DNA of 64,000 bases, from the NCBI RefSeq assembly GCF_005239225.2, contig NC_133295.1:3782001-3846000 (forward strand), in the 5' to 3' direction. The position numbers were made by a program, and so were the translations under genes. The notes beneath the pieces are model-generated. The model was not told where the DNA came from, did no database searches, and worked only from the letters and a program-made list of their open reading frames with translations. Positions 34,841-47,710 of the stretch are shown piece by piece (positions within the stretch are counted from its first letter, which is position 1; the number at the start of each line of letters is the position of its first letter). The DNA comes from Populus alba (Eukaryota > Streptophyta > Magnoliopsida > Malpighiales > Salicaceae).

Positions 34841-37302
34841 CTATGAGCATACTCGCGCTCTTTGTCGCTCTCGCTCTTCTGATACAATCACTGTTGATTT
34901 CACATCTCTCTCTCCTAAACATCTTTTATATGGCACGAACCCCCTTGTGCTCTTCTGGAAGCTGGATCTTCCCTCAACAAAATGTTGTCCACATTGAGAA
35001 TCAACAACATCCAAATTCCTCTCCCCATTCTCCAAATCACCTACTGAAAACACGTTTGAACTGGTACAAGATCTTTCATTAAGAATTTCTTTTTCCTCAA
35101 ATCTTTCTTCCACACAAGGCATAGGATTCTGTGCTGAGGTATGGTCATATGATGTGAGGTACAAGAATGGCACGCCTTGGCAATAGGCCCCCCAAGGTAT
35201 GGAAGAGTTGGTTGCAAAATAATTTGCATTGTCTCCCTGCAGTTCTGTGCATTGAAAAACTGAAGCTGGAGATGGCCACAGATTCTGGTTACTATTTGCC
35301 ATCCCAAGCGATAACTCTGTGTCTGACTGTTTCCACTGCAGTGTGGGAGCAGGCTTCTCTTTGTCAGCATCAACATTGTCATGATTCTCATTGGATATCA
35401 CTGGCAAAACAATTTCCGCATCTGGAGGAGATTCCTTCTGTGAATCTACTATCTTCACTGTCATTCCAAAAAGCTTTATACTTGCGGAAGATGCTTTTTC
35501 GGCAGCATCATGTTCATCACATACAGTGTTCTTGGAACCCAGGTCAAATTTCTTAACCTTAAAGTAAGATAATAAAGGAAATAAACTCAGACCTAGCAAG
35601 GATAGGAGTTTAATTATAATAAACAAAAGAGAAATAAATTGAATCTGACAGGATAAATCATGTTACCTCGGACAAAAAGTTCTCCAGGAGTGACAAAGAC
35701 ATTTGGACCAATGACAGATTTCCTTTTTCCTCTCCAGATGAATTTGATGTTCCATGTTCAGTTTCTTTTGCACTAGGTGATAAACTAATAGAGTGCATGT
35801 CAGTGGTACATGAGGTAGGTGAAGAGCATGCATTACACGGCTCTGAAAGTGCAGATCCAAACGTATCTGAAGCCAAAGCAGATAAAACGGAGGTGGAAGA
35901 TTGGTTTTCTTTCTCTGACACTGATGAATTAAGGGATGGAGATCTTTCCAGTTGACTGGAGGCTCCTGTACCTTCAAGGACATTGACTGGTTTACGAGGA
36001 TAAGGATGTGCAGGTTTCCTCTTTGGACGAGGAGGAGGAATCTCAATTGGTTTGAGGGAGCTCTCATCGCTACCACCAGACTCTCGGACCACCTGAAATC
36101 AAGAGGAGAAAAACATTAATGTGAAAGCCAATTCAATCAAATAAACCCATTGGAGATTGATTGCACTCAATGGATCCACAAACATTCCAACACACTTTAA
36201 CAATCACAGAAAATCTCAAAATCCGGTTACTGGATCACAAGAACCAGACCTTTGAGAAATATTTTTGAGCATGGCTTCGGATTTGAACAGCAGTTTTGGT
36301 GGCTACATGCTCTGCATGAACATAAGAGCAATTTCATCGTACCACAACATATCAGAAAAGCTTTGAAGCACAATAATATGACCTTATCTTACACTTACCT
36401 TGTATTCGACGCCAGCCACGACCATACAGCTTTAGAGCTTCCAGGAATCTCTGGTGCTCTTCATCTGTCCATTTTTCCCTTTGTTTTGTAATAGTGTAAG
36501 GCTTCCTCACCTATTAAAACGGAGAGGAAAATTCCGAGACTGTGAACAAAGGAAAACGCAAAAGGCATTCATCGCATAATCACATAGGAAGATGAAGCAT
36601 AATTGCTCCGCAATAGGAAATAACGGAACCTTGGGCACATTATCACTCCCGAATGAATACAGCTCCTGCAGCCGGATATCAGTTTCAGATTGTTCGCAGC
36701 CATTGGTACTGAAATCACAAGCTTTACCAAAGGAGTTCAGATTCGTGCCTTCCATTTGCTCCTGTATCCATACCAAAAGAATTAGCCCAATATTTCTCCT
36801 TACACTAGCAAGAAATTATTCATAAATTCCTATCGGAAAGAAACAGAAACAAGGGGAGAGAACATGCAATGGATGATACCAAATGAGGACATTTCCACAG
36901 AAACTCCACTTCAGCTCTGCCAAAACTTCGAAACCACATTCCTTTCTTTCCCTTTTTTTAATATTCAAAAAATCTTAAATTACCATCTCTTAAATCCAAT
37001 TCCAAACAAATCTTGACACAAAGCTTCTAATGGAATCATCCACCAATCAACAGTCAAAGAACAGAGAGAGAGAGAGAGAGAGAGAGAGTATCATTAATTA
37101 TTCATTTGCCATTTACAGCATCATAAAGAAACCCATTTCAAGTCTTAAATTTAATAAATGCAAACATTTCATAAAACTAACCCATCAAAAAAAAAGAATA
37201 CCCTCCATAATTAAGCATAAAAACCTTACATCTTAAACTCAAGAAAACATGAGAGGGAGAGAGAGAGAGAGAGAGAGCAAATACCTGAGAAGCAGCAGCC
37301 AT
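34841..37302 (-). CDS. RVE1: REVEILLE (LHY/CCA1-like) single-MYB transcription factor, RVE1/RVE7 clade
   Basis: Clock-associated nuclear regulator binding evening elements. Minus-strand exons 37302-37285, 36761-36630, 36510-36399, 36311-36250, 36092-35667 and 35557-34841 give 488 residues, with all phases agreeing. It begins MAAASQ. The MYB domain spans about 51-108: [49 protein letters not shown] and the diagnostic SHAQKYF at 100-106. A Pro/basic block follows ([19 protein letters not shown]), typical of the LHY/RVE group. The C-terminus has [14 protein letters not shown], the form found in RVE1/2/7 rather than LHY/CCA1. Usual position GRAW is GRGW here. RVE1 versus RVE7 cannot be settled by eye. 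GA microsatellites (37072-37089, 37257-37277) lie in intron 1. Confidence 0.92.
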
Positions 37303-37770
37303 TGAAATGGGTTCTCTTTTTTTGGGTCAGTGAAAATCCCCTGAACATTAATGACAGTAATTAACATCATCATCAACTTAATCAAAAAACAAAAAACACT
37401 GTAAACAACCACCCACGCACTAGATTTTTAATTCCAAATATTTACCGTCAGATATTTTTGGTGCTACAGTACTATAAAAAGAAATTTAACAGTAAAACAA
37501 AGCACCAGATCAGTAACAAACTTACCAGAACAGGAACTAGAAATCCGATTCCAATCCCAGCTGACTTAAACTGACTTCAGTTTCAGTTCTGTTCTGTTCG
37601 GTCTTTGACTACAACAGGAAATAAAAACATAAAAGGTAAGGAATCGGATTCCGAGGAATCTGATGAGCAGAAGAGCAGGGTAGCAGAAAGCCTGAAAGTG
37701 CGAGAGAGGAAGGAAATGGTGAAAACAGGGGAAGGAGGGAAAGAGAAATAAAAAGGAAGGGAAGGGAAGG
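37303..37770 (-). promoter_or_regulatory. REVEILLE 5' UTR with leader intron and CT-rich leader exon
   Basis: An acceptor TGTTCAG at about 37350-37356 and a donor CTG|GTAAGT at about 37525 bound a leader intron of roughly 175 bases that contains one evening element. The upstream leader (about 37530-37800) is strongly pyrimidine-rich on the minus strand, typical of plant 5' UTRs. Transcription start not determined. Confidence 0.55.
37450..37458 (-). promoter_or_regulatory. Evening element (AAAATATCT) in the leader intron
   Basis: Perfect 9-base evening element in the orientation of the gene, 150 bases before the start codon. This site is bound by CCA1/LHY/RVE proteins, so auto- or cross-regulation by the clock is plausible. 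Confidence 0.6.
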
Positions 37771-37986
37771 GGAGAGGAGAGGGGAGAGGGGGAGAGGTGG
37801 TGGTGACACGTCAGATTATTAAAAAAAAAAAAAGTAATTTGCTTGGAAAATTCGAGAAGGGGCCTTGGAGATCTTGTGGCTCAAATTTAACGACACGCGT
37901 CCTTGTTAGATTTTTTTGCCTTTTTGTGTGTCTAGCTGCAATTAGGTCTTAAGAATGTGGGGCTGTTAAGTAATTGGGAAATCAGA

Positions 37987-37995
37987 AGATATTTT
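37987..37995 (-). promoter_or_regulatory. Evening element (AAAATATCT) in the promoter
   Basis: Second perfect copy in the same orientation, about 690 bases upstream of the ATG and about 200 bases upstream of the CT-rich leader. Confidence 0.6.
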
Positions 37996-38525
37996 ATTAT
38001 TATTATTTATCTATTGGGAGGTAGGAGAGCCCCACTTCTTATCCATTTATTTTTCTTTTTATTTTCTAATATTTTTTCTTGGTGGTTTGTGTGATGAATA
38101 ACTTAAGATTTTTTCTATTTAATTGATATATTTTTATTATTTTTTTGTGGAAGAGGGTAAAAGCTACACATTTAATTAAACTTATCCAAAAAAATAATTA
38201 AAGTAAAATAGCACTTGCTATTTCAAGAAGGGTGTATCTATGAAATATTTAATTTAGTGATGGATCGGATAAGGAAGTAAACTAAACAAGATTAATACTT
38301 GCAGGGTTCAATTAAAAAAATAAAAAAAATTCCACTGCTTATTGATTTTTAATAAAATTAATTTTAGATGTCCTCTTGTTTAATATATTTAACTAATATA
38401 ACTTATTTTTATTTAAATACAAGTTTTTATGTAGTTTATAACTCTATATAAAAAATATTATCCATATAAATAATTGGTTTAATTAAAACTTAATTTTTAA
38501 TTTATATTGTATGATTCTCGTAAGT

Positions 38526-38712
38526 TTGTTTGGAAGTGTACTTATAATTGTTTTTTTAAGTATTTTTTACTCAGAAATATATTAAAATATATTTTTTTAA
38601 TTTTTTAAAAATTATTTTTGATATCAGTGTATTAAAATAATTTTAAAAATTAAAAACAATTAATTTAAAATAAAAAATAAAATAAATTTAAAATTTTAAA
38701 ATACAAAAATAA
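38526..38712 (-). repeat. Dispersed AT-rich MITE-like family, copy (reverse)
   Basis: Left end GTTTGTTTGGAAGTGTACTT, then CAGAAATATATTAAAATATA and ATTTTTGATATCAGTGTATT. Confidence 0.6.
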
Positions 38713-40205
38713 ATATAAATAGTGTCGTTCATCAATTTTTTCTTTTTTAATTAAAAACAAAGATCTACTCAAGATCATCTATTACGGTCGCCATGCTCCA
38801 CGTGCATTGCCCCACTCAATAACTATGTGGTCAGAAAAAAATCAAGGAAAAATAAATATTAATAAAATAAAAAAAACATACCAACCCGGACAAATGGGAG
38901 ACGATGGCGGCTATTGGAGTGGTGCGTGTACTAAATGTTCATCCCGATTTACATGAGAAATTCACGTTGTCGGACCTAACATAAAACGGGATTTAAATTG
39001 AAATTAAAAAAAAAAAAATCTCATTTCATCTTCATCTTGTAAAATCTAGCTAACTCGATAAAATCCCATCAAAATTTAATAAAAAAGATATTATCATTAT
39101 TGTATTTAAAATAATTAATCTAGATTAACTTATTAGCTATTTGAAAATTCATTTTAAATTGTATTTGAATGTGTTTTTAAATTATATTTATCTTGATAAA
39201 ATATTAAATTTATTTTTTATTAGTTTTTTTCTAACAATTTTAATTTTCTAATATTAAAAATAAAAAAATAATTTATTTTATTATATTTTTAGTAAACAAA
39301 TATTTTAAAAACACACGATAATATATTTACTTAATAATTTGGATTATTTTTATTAATATAAATGTTTGTATCAATTTACAATCTTTCAACTAATATCATA
39401 GATTAAAATATATAGTTTTTTAATTACATGAGCAGTGATAACTGTGAAGACATGTACACCATAAGGAAAGGATATAGATACAGTAGTGGTAGATTAGGTT
39501 AGCTGAGCTGGACCTACCAGACTTATCCTGTGCACTTCTTCTCAGTCCATTCATCTCCCTTCCTTTTTTCTTTTTCTTTTTTTCTTTTTGTTTTACCGTA
39601 CACGCTAAGCCTATTTATTTTTATATATACCCCATAATTTATATATTTTCATATTATTGTTATTGTTATATTATTTTCTTGAACTTCTTTATTTATTTAT
39701 TTTTATTTTATAGGTGTAAACTTCTTTATTTTATTTGCTTTTTGTAATTTATTAATTTTGGAAAAGGAAGGGAAGCATGATGTTAAAATATATATAAAAC
39801 TGTGAAATTATATAAGAATGTTTTAGGATATATTTATTTTTGAAGAGTATATTAGAAGTGATAAATCATTATATTTTTTATCACGATTAAGAGAGCTTTT
39901 CTTACACCGGATCTTAATTATATCAATATTATTATTTTTTTTAATTTTAAAATAATATTGTTCTGCTGTCCATTGATTTTATGTTTTGTTTTACAGTATT
40001 TTAAAATGTGTTGTTGTATTATATTATTAAATGTTAGAAAGATTCCTTGTGTTTAATTTTGAATGAATTTGATTTCTTATTAGTTTTTTTTTTCATTGAC
40101 AAATCTGTTTTTTCCTGTTTTATTATTTCCTTTGTGTCAATAAAATTATGTTACATGTAGTATCATAATACAATAAGTGACAACTAATTCAATGAATGTT
40201 GTTCT

Positions 40206-41915
40206 TGTTAGTTTAATATATCATGTAGTTAATCAATTGGTTATACATGGTATTATTATATTTATGTAAATATATATTGATTATTAATAAAAATTTGATT
40301 TATCTTTAATATTCCTATAGTATTAGATTATCGAATCTAATATTTGATTTACTAGAGTAAAGATAATACTCATAGGACAAAAATTATCTATAAAAAAAAT
40401 TATAAAGTTGTTATAATTATGAGATTTTTATTGCATTAAACCATTGTTTCTAAAATGTTCATGGTCGATACTCTCTTAAATACTATATATTTATTAGAGT
40501 TGTAGAAACTAATACAAATTATGTTCTTCGTTTTATGAAAGAAAACATTTGTTCTCATAAACTGAGGTATATAGGATACATAAAACTAATATATATATAT
40601 GTTTGTCATAAAACATACACACTAAACTAACCCGCATGTGAATTTCATATGAAGATATCACTTATGTTTATGGAAAAACTCATGCAACGATTGTGTATGA
40701 TCCTTAAACTTGAGATCACTAAGTCATCTTAAATAGAGAATGTTGTGTTTTGATCTTGTTACATGTTATCTTAATCAAGGTAATGAATAGGCAGACAGTG
40801 AGTATAACATAAACTATAAAAAGATACTTGAGTGATCAAGAGATGATTTATCACCTTAAATGAATTAAAGAAAATGTTCAATCTATTCTAAAATAATATT
40901 CACCAATAAATTCTTGGCTAAGATGGAATAAGATTTGAAAAGAGTTTCAAATCTTATTCAAATAATCTATGACTATCATGTAAAGAACAAACATGATTTA
41001 ACATGACATATATATTTCATGTTTTAATGTTAAATCAGAACATTATTAATCAAGTGATATTAATTACACTAATAAACCTAACATTGAAAGGTTAAGTCAA
41101 ACTACTAATGACTTTTCTAATACTTGGGGGATCATGACACGTATTTAGATAATACATCTGATTTTTTAAATATAAATTAATCAATTGTTGAATTGATAAT
41201 AAATTAAATTATTTAATTTATTTAATTATTTAGTTAGAATTATAATTTATTTAACGAATTTTGGTCCAATATATTTTAGGAACCAAAAATATTAATGATA
41301 TTAGGACCACCACATATTAAAAATCATTAGTTAGAAATTAAAGTGTGATAATTTAATTATGACTTGATTCTTTAAAATATATTTTTAGAAATTAAGAACT
41401 ATAATTATAATTAATACAAAGATTATATTTCTAGACCTAAAAAAACAAGTAAAAACTTAATTGAGTTAATTTCTAAAATTATTATGAATTAGTATATGGA
41501 TATTATTTAAGGGACAAATTGATATTTTATTAATTTATTGGGTTTTTCATATTTTTCTATAAATAGTAAGTTATGCCTCTTTTTTTTTTTACTGTCTGTT
41601 AGATATAAAAACTATATAACTAGCACAATAGAGAGCTGATACTCTAGGCATAACAATCTTCTCTCTTTTAAATAGAGATTTAAAGAGATTTTTCACTAGT
41701 CGTTTCATGTGAATTACCATTAGAGGCTGAATAATTAAATAACTTGTGGTTTGCGACAATTTAGTCTTTAAAAAATTATTTGAAAAAAAAAAAAGATAAG
41801 ATTTTTAAATAATAAATTTCTAAACAACTCTAAATATATTTAACAGAATTTTAGAGGTTATAAACAATTTTATTTTATTATTTTTTTTATGTGTGAGATT
41901 TTCAAAAACCCAACA
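40206..41915 (+). mobile_element. Solo-LTR-like copy B
   Basis: About 1.71 kb beginning TGTTAGTTTAATATATCATG and ending CAAAAACCCAACA, so with TG...CA ends and a short inverted TGTTrG/CyAACA terminus as in Copia/Gypsy LTRs. Flanking pentamers GTTCT (40201-40205) and GTTTT (41916-41920) match 4 of 5, compatible with a decayed target duplication. Copy A (26640-27912) is an inverted relative that stops matching at the same left point, which supports this boundary. No PBS, PPT or protein domain lies inside. A long MITE is the alternative reading. Confidence 0.6.
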
Positions 41916-42324
41916 GTTTTGTCACACCCATCACTCAAAAATATTAAATTTGATATTAGGACTTAACAATGAGTGTAATACGTAAGATTTAAAAATAATT
42001 AATGTACGTAATAGTAAATTCTTAATTTAATTTCTACTCTAAAATAGACGGTCTAGATGTACATGGGAACCTAGCAATATTGGTGGATGTAACTGTTCCA
42101 TTGTCCTTTTTTCACTTTATGTGCCTGTTTGTTTGGTAACTTAAAAGTATTTTATTTTAATCATGAGATCAATTTATTAAAACTATATATATATATATAT
42201 ATAAAATATTTATTTGATTCTTGAAGATCAGACAAGGTGGTCAAGGGCGTCGGTTTTTTGTCCTGTCTTCTAAGCCAGCATTGCATTTATTCTACAGGAT
42301 GATGCCTGAGATTTTGGCTAAAAT

Positions 42325-42540
42325 CTGTGTTCGTTTTTGTTTTTTATATATTTTTTAAAAGTATTTTAAAAAATATTAAATTAATATTTTTTAGTATTTT
42401 TAACGGTTTTGATGTGTTAATATTAGAAATAAATAAAAAAATCAGAAAAGAATTTATTTTTTATGCATTTTCTTAATTCTTTTTAATAAGAAAAATTCTA
42501 AGAAACTAAAAAATAAATCATAAATAAACTCAAGCTAAAT
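42325..42540 (+). repeat. Dispersed AT-rich MITE-like family, copy (forward)
   Basis: Left end GTGTTCGTTTTTGTTTTTTAT, middle AGTATTTTTAACGGTTTTGA and TGTGTTAATATTAGAAATAA; right end divergent. Confidence 0.5.
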
Positions 42541-43900
42541 GTTTAGCTTTTTTTAATGGTTCATAAATGGCTTTAATTGTAGTTGCTTCTTTCTCTATTA
42601 GTTTCAAATAACAGCTTGGACTTGTTGGTACTTAGAATCTTAAATCTAACAAGTTTGTACTTTTTTTCAATTGAAACTTGTCTCCACACCACTTATTTTG
42701 CTGTACATTATTTGATTGTCTAACATTAAATTAAAAAATAAAAACAAAAAGTATAAACCAATCACTGGCACAATTTATTGTGAGTTAAAACAGTAAAATT
42801 ACTATTTTATCCTTACAACACAAAATCATTGAATTTATTTAGGGGGCAATATCATCTTTTTACAAGATTTTCATTTGTCATTATCATATTTGATCATGGA
42901 CATATAAATCTTTCTATGTTTTATTAGCACAATAAAATTATTTAATTACTCTTAAAAGAAAAAATCATTTTGATAGCTTCCAAGGTCTTTTTCTTTTTTA
43001 AATGTATAATGAAATGACTATATTACTTTTAAAATAAAAATCATTTCAATTGGCATCCAAGAGTTTTTTTGTATTTTTATTTTGTTTGTTTGTTATAATA
43101 GATATAACTAAAGGGCATTTTAGTAGTTTAACAAATATAAAATATAATAAAAAAGGTTAGCACTCGAGAATGCTCGCAAACTTTAGGCAGCGCTTGCAGA
43201 GCTCTCTAGTGGCCAAACATCGACTTCCACTATAGCACTAGAAGAGTCAAAAACTCATTCTTTCACATGGGATGACGCATGTGGTGGTCTAGACGATGAT
43301 AAGTCACTTATAAACTTTTTTTTTCCCCTCTTCTCTATCCTACCTTAAAATTCACGTTGTCCATTCAAAATTTCAGAATTGTCCTTTTATTTACTAATAT
43401 TTCAACTTTAGTCTTTATTTTTTTATTTGTTGTTTTTGTTCTTGGCCCTTTTATTAAAGTTCAATTTCTTTTCAATTTCATCATTGAATTCATAATTGTG
43501 ACTTGTTATGTTTTTAATTCTAGTTCTTATTTTTTTTTAGATTCTTTTATAAATTTTATTTTTCTTTTTTATTCTACCATTTGATTCGTGACAAAATACA
43601 AGCCTCCAGTCTAGTATGTTTTTTTTTTTTTTTTAAGCTATGTAGGATATCTCATTTCACTAAAATATTTAATATAAAAAGTCGGGTGCTTTAAATACTC
43701 AAAATTAGGATGAAAGGCAACTTCTAAAAATTAGCAATACAACTTTCATGGACGGCCGATGTAGTTTCGCCAATTGATGAACAAGGAAAACAGATTCTAT
43801 ATACAAATTCCCAATGCACATAACATTCTTATTTCTTCATCTTGTTCTTGTACTTTTTACAAAGATTAATTGTGGGACCTTGATATAAAACATTAATGAT

Positions 43901-44175
43901 TGTTAGAGAATAATATAAATTATATCTTGGTACCTTACCTAACAACTTAAACTATTGGGTTGAGATGATTTTTTTACATGGTATCATAGCTTTGATGACC
44001 AAACGGTCAAGAGTTCAAATCTTACTATTTTTATTTATTTGATAAAAATTAAGCACAAGGTAATATAGGTGCCAAAGAACTTTCACTTGAGGAGGTGTGT
44101 TAAAGAATAATATAAATTATATTATGAAACCTCACCTAACAGTTTAAACTATTAGGTTGAGATGTTTTTTTGATA
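43901..44175 (+). mobile_element. TRIM (terminal-repeat retrotransposon in miniature)
   Basis: Two direct repeats of exactly 78 bases (43901-43978 and 44098-44175), about 85% identical. Both begin TGTTAnAGAATAATATAAAT and share AACTATTnGGTTGAGATG. Directly after the left repeat is TGGTATCATAGC (43979-43990), one or two changes from the canonical primer-binding site for initiator tRNA-Met (TGGTATCAGAGC). Directly before the right repeat is a purine-rich tract GAGGAGGTG. The interior is only ~119 bases and has no coding capacity, and includes tRNA T-arm-like GAGTTCAAATCTT. Flanks ATGAT and ATTAT match 4 of 5. Such elements are mobilised by enzymes supplied in trans. Confidence 0.85.
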
Positions 44176-44552
44176 ATTATTTTTAAATATTCTTCAAAAC
44201 CTACTTTTGATAATATTGAATTTTAAATAGAATGTTTTTTTTTTTATTTTTCTTACAAAAGTTGATAAAATCTCTTAAAAAAATGTGTTTTTTCTAAAGC
44301 TATTATGAGTTGAAAGGTGTAAAAAGTTGAACTTGTATAATGAAACACTTCAAAAACAAGTCAAATGAAAAGGTTAAGAATCCTCTGATACCTCAATTAG
44401 CTTAGGCAGGAGATGGGAGTCTTTTGAGGTTATATATATGAGCATTTAGTTGCAAAAATATTTAGATTTAAGTAAGAGAAAGAAGATGAAGTCTTTTTTC
44501 ATACGAAGGAAAATATTTATTTTTTCCGTAAAACAATTGGCATATATATTCA

Positions 44553-44559
<7 letters not shown>

Positions 44560-44588
<29 letters not shown>
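44560..44588. repeat. (AT)n microsatellite
   Basis: About 14 AT units in AT-rich intergenic DNA. Confidence 0.9.
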
Positions 44589-44591
<3 letters not shown>

Positions 44592-45059
44592 CAATTTGTA
44601 TAGTATTCATTTTTTGTTAAAATGAAAAGTTCATAAATGATGAAGAGGAATTTATAAAGGAGAAATATATTTTCGCCCCAAAACTTAAATCATTAGTTAT
44701 TACAAATATTTATTTTAATCACCACAAAGATAAATTTTAAAAATATCTTTTTTTTATAATCTTAAATAAATGAGTTATATTTATATAAATAAGATCTAAT
44801 AAATAAATATCGCGCATCCACGTACTAATAATCTGCTACAATTGAGCACTGTGTATCCTTTATGAAATAGAAGATAGGATTAATTCCCATCATGTTATTT
44901 ATTTATTGATCTGTCTGTTTGAGTCTTATTACAGCCACTTGTCGGATTCTTGATCGATGGAATGAATCGTTTGTTTTATCTCCAGTCGGGGAAAGTTCGT
45001 TTTCAGAGCACAGGCATGCAATAATCTTGCACAAGAGAAACTAAGACTCTCTAGTTTAT

Positions 45060-45435
45060 CGCAAAAAAAATAAAAATTAAATTTAATAAGTAAAAAAATT
45101 AAATTAAAATATATATAAAAAATAAATAATAATCATAAAATTAAAAATTAAATTTAAATATAAAATTCAAATTAAATCAAATTTTAAGGGGTAAAATTAA
45201 AAAAAAATTAAAACAAAATATATAACAATCAAAAGTTTGAAGAATCAAATTTGTTATAATCATCAAATAATATGATATTTTTAAAAGTTTCATAACTTCT
45301 ATTTACTATTTACAATTATCTTTTAATTAAAAAAGTGTTTTCTATTTATAAATTTTTTAATAATAAAAAAAGTACGTGAAAGTTTGGAAAACGGTTTTAT
45401 AAAGAAATTGTTTTTTACAAAACAAACCAGGTCTA
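45060..45435. repeat. Partial relative of the foldback element at 17.2-18.0 kb
   Basis: Shares AACAATCAAAAGTTTGAAGAATCAAATTTG-type text (near 45226), ATCAAATAATATGATATTTTT, AAAGTGTTTTCTATTTAT and the end TTACAAAACAAACCAGGTC with that element. Confidence 0.45.
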
Positions 45436-46317
45436 AGTTGATGTGGTATTGTAATAATGATTATTTGTTAAAAACATTTTTATTTTAAAAAAAATATTTT
45501 ATTTTTATTTTTTAAAAGATCAAAAAATTAATTTAAAATAAAAAATAAATAAAATTTTTAATTTTTTTTTAAAAACATTTCTTAAAAAAAGAAGAAGAGC
45601 GGATAGGAAAAGGCGCATATCCTTGCGGAAAGGGCAGGAAAAGGGACATTAAAATATTAAGTGGTGGTGGATCTTTGTTTGAGAACGGTATTTTGAGATA
45701 TGTGGTTGAGGTTAAAGCAGAATCATGGCATGAATCTCCAGGGTGCGGTGTGGTCATTTAATTAATCATGCCTCGCTGGCAGCCACTAATGAGGAGGTAC
45801 CCGTGTGTGGTGTGCAGGCGTCACATGCAAATTATCCTAATTAATCATGATTAGCAATCTTGGTTAACATCCCTGTCGGTAATGTGATTAATTTATGGCC
45901 ACAAGTAGCTTCACAGATGGGGTGATGCCATTGAATGCTGCCTCGCAATAAAATAATAAATTAAATAAAATATATTAAAGTACCTTTAAGCTTCACTTTT
46001 GCTTTGTTTTTGCACTTTTTGGACCTCTTTCTCTGTGCCTCAGATTAACCCAGTCTCCTGGTCACCAGGCCACCATTACTGTGCGGCTTGGGTAAAATAA
46101 TTCTTGAATCTAGAACAGAAATTTCCAGGCTCTCGTGATTTATTTTGTATTATTATTAAACTTATCCCGGCAAGTTTATTTTGAATGAAATCAATTGTTT
46201 GGCTATGTTAGGATCGCTATAACATAACCAAGTTAACTTGTTAGGTTAAAAAAAATATATGGATAGTTGATAAAAAAATATATATATAGTTTGATTTTAC
46301 AAGGATTTAAGATGTTT

Positions 46318-46700
46318 TTTTTTTCTTGAGAAGGTATTTTTTTAAAAAAAAAAAATAAGACGGTGATATATTAGATCAATCCAAGTTTCATGACTTAACC
46401 TATTAAAATCGTGACTGAGATCATGGGCTCCACTAGATTAAACAATTTGTTTTTTTAATTATTATTTTTACTTGATAATATGATAACAAAAATAGATATT
46501 CACAAAGACAAACACCAGCCAAATGTTGTTATTTAAGACTGTGATAACCTCATAGAATGTAAACCAAAACAAATTATAAAGACCAATAAAAAAATCAATC
46601 AAATATTGAAGGATGAAACTAATAAACAAAAAAGCAAAAAAGGATTCAATCAAAAGAAAGAAAATTGGAAGACATAAATTTTTAAAAAAACTATATGACA
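46318..46700 (+). repeat. AT-rich dispersed repeat family 2, copy 1
   Basis: Contains GTGATATATTAGATCAATCC, ATGACTTAACCTATTAAAATCG, ATAATATGATAACAAAAATA and AACCAAAACAAATTATAAAG in the same order as copies at 47405-47710 and (partly) 50378-50560. No coding capacity. Confidence 0.55.
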
Positions 46701-46904
46701 TTATTATTAAACTGGACTTGATAGGTCAATCCTTAAGGCTACGTTTGTTTTGCAATTGCTTTTGTGTTTGTGTTGCAACAAACGCAGCAAGGTGTCTGAT
46801 AACAAATTAAATTATATTTTGTATTGTGAGGCCCACTAAAAAATTGAGTTTGAAATGCAGTTTTTGTGAAGTAGTTTTTACATATTTTTTTAACTGAATT
46901 TCGT

Positions 46905-47118
46905 AAAACCATGTTTGTTTTTGTGTTTCAAAATCTCTTTTGAAAAATTTTAAATTTTTTTATTTACTTTAAATTAATTAATTTTTTTGTATTTTTAGAT
47001 CATTTTAATGCAATGATATCAAAAATAATTTTAAAAAAAAAAAAAATAATAATTTTGATCTATTTACAAGTAAAAAACAATTTGAAAAGTAACCGCAAAC
47101 ACATTTTCAAACACAAAC
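46905..47118 (+). repeat. Dispersed AT-rich MITE-like family, complete-looking copy
   Basis: Left end TTTGTTTTTGTGTTTCAAAAT and right end, read in reverse, AGGTTTGTGTTTGAAAATGT form a clear terminal inverted repeat. The interior has the core TGCAATGATATCAAAAATAA. This is the best copy for defining the family ends. Confidence 0.65.
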
Positions 47119-47404
47119 CTAACATTTTATACATGTTTTTTTGCTATACATAAGCTTTAACCATAATTTTTATCAGACACGTATCTAAATATAACTAACC
47201 ATATTTTTTTAAAACTTACTTTTTATAAACTACAATCATAAAAGCTACCTAAAAATTAACACACGTAAATCTCCAAACTCAACCTTTTGTCCATCCTAGT
47301 TTAAAATTAACTTGCATGAAAATTGATTATATGTGACCTAGTTGGCTTGGTGTCTCCATAGGCAACCCAAATTACCAGTAAAAGCATGATTTGATTTTGA
47401 AAAT

Positions 47405-47710
47405 ATTTTCAATATAACTTTTTTTTTTTTTAAAATATTGAAATAGTGATATTTTGGATCGACCTAAGATTTGCGGCTTAACTCACAAAACTCACAACTC
47501 CAATCATGTATTGCATTGGATGATATGGTAACAAAAATAAACATATATAAAAAATGAACAACAACCAAATACCAAAATATTTATTTGAAACTATAGTAAC
47601 TTTATGTAAAGAAAACCAAAATAAATTATAACAATCATTTTAAAATTAATAATAAAACATTAAAGAATAAAATAGAAAGAAATAAGTTTGGAAGGTAGAA
47701 TTTAAAAGGA
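47405..47710 (+). repeat. AT-rich dispersed repeat family 2, copy 2
   Basis: GTGATATTTTGGATCGACCT, GGCTTAACTCACAAAACTCA, TGATATGGTAACAAAAATAA and AACCAAAATAAATTATAACA parallel copy 1 in the same order and direction. Confidence 0.55.

Noticed and set aside
37609..37809. Pro/Leu/Ser-rich frame in the REVEILLE leader
   Set aside because: A product of the CT-rich 5' UTR; no evidence it is translated, and it ends before the leader intron.
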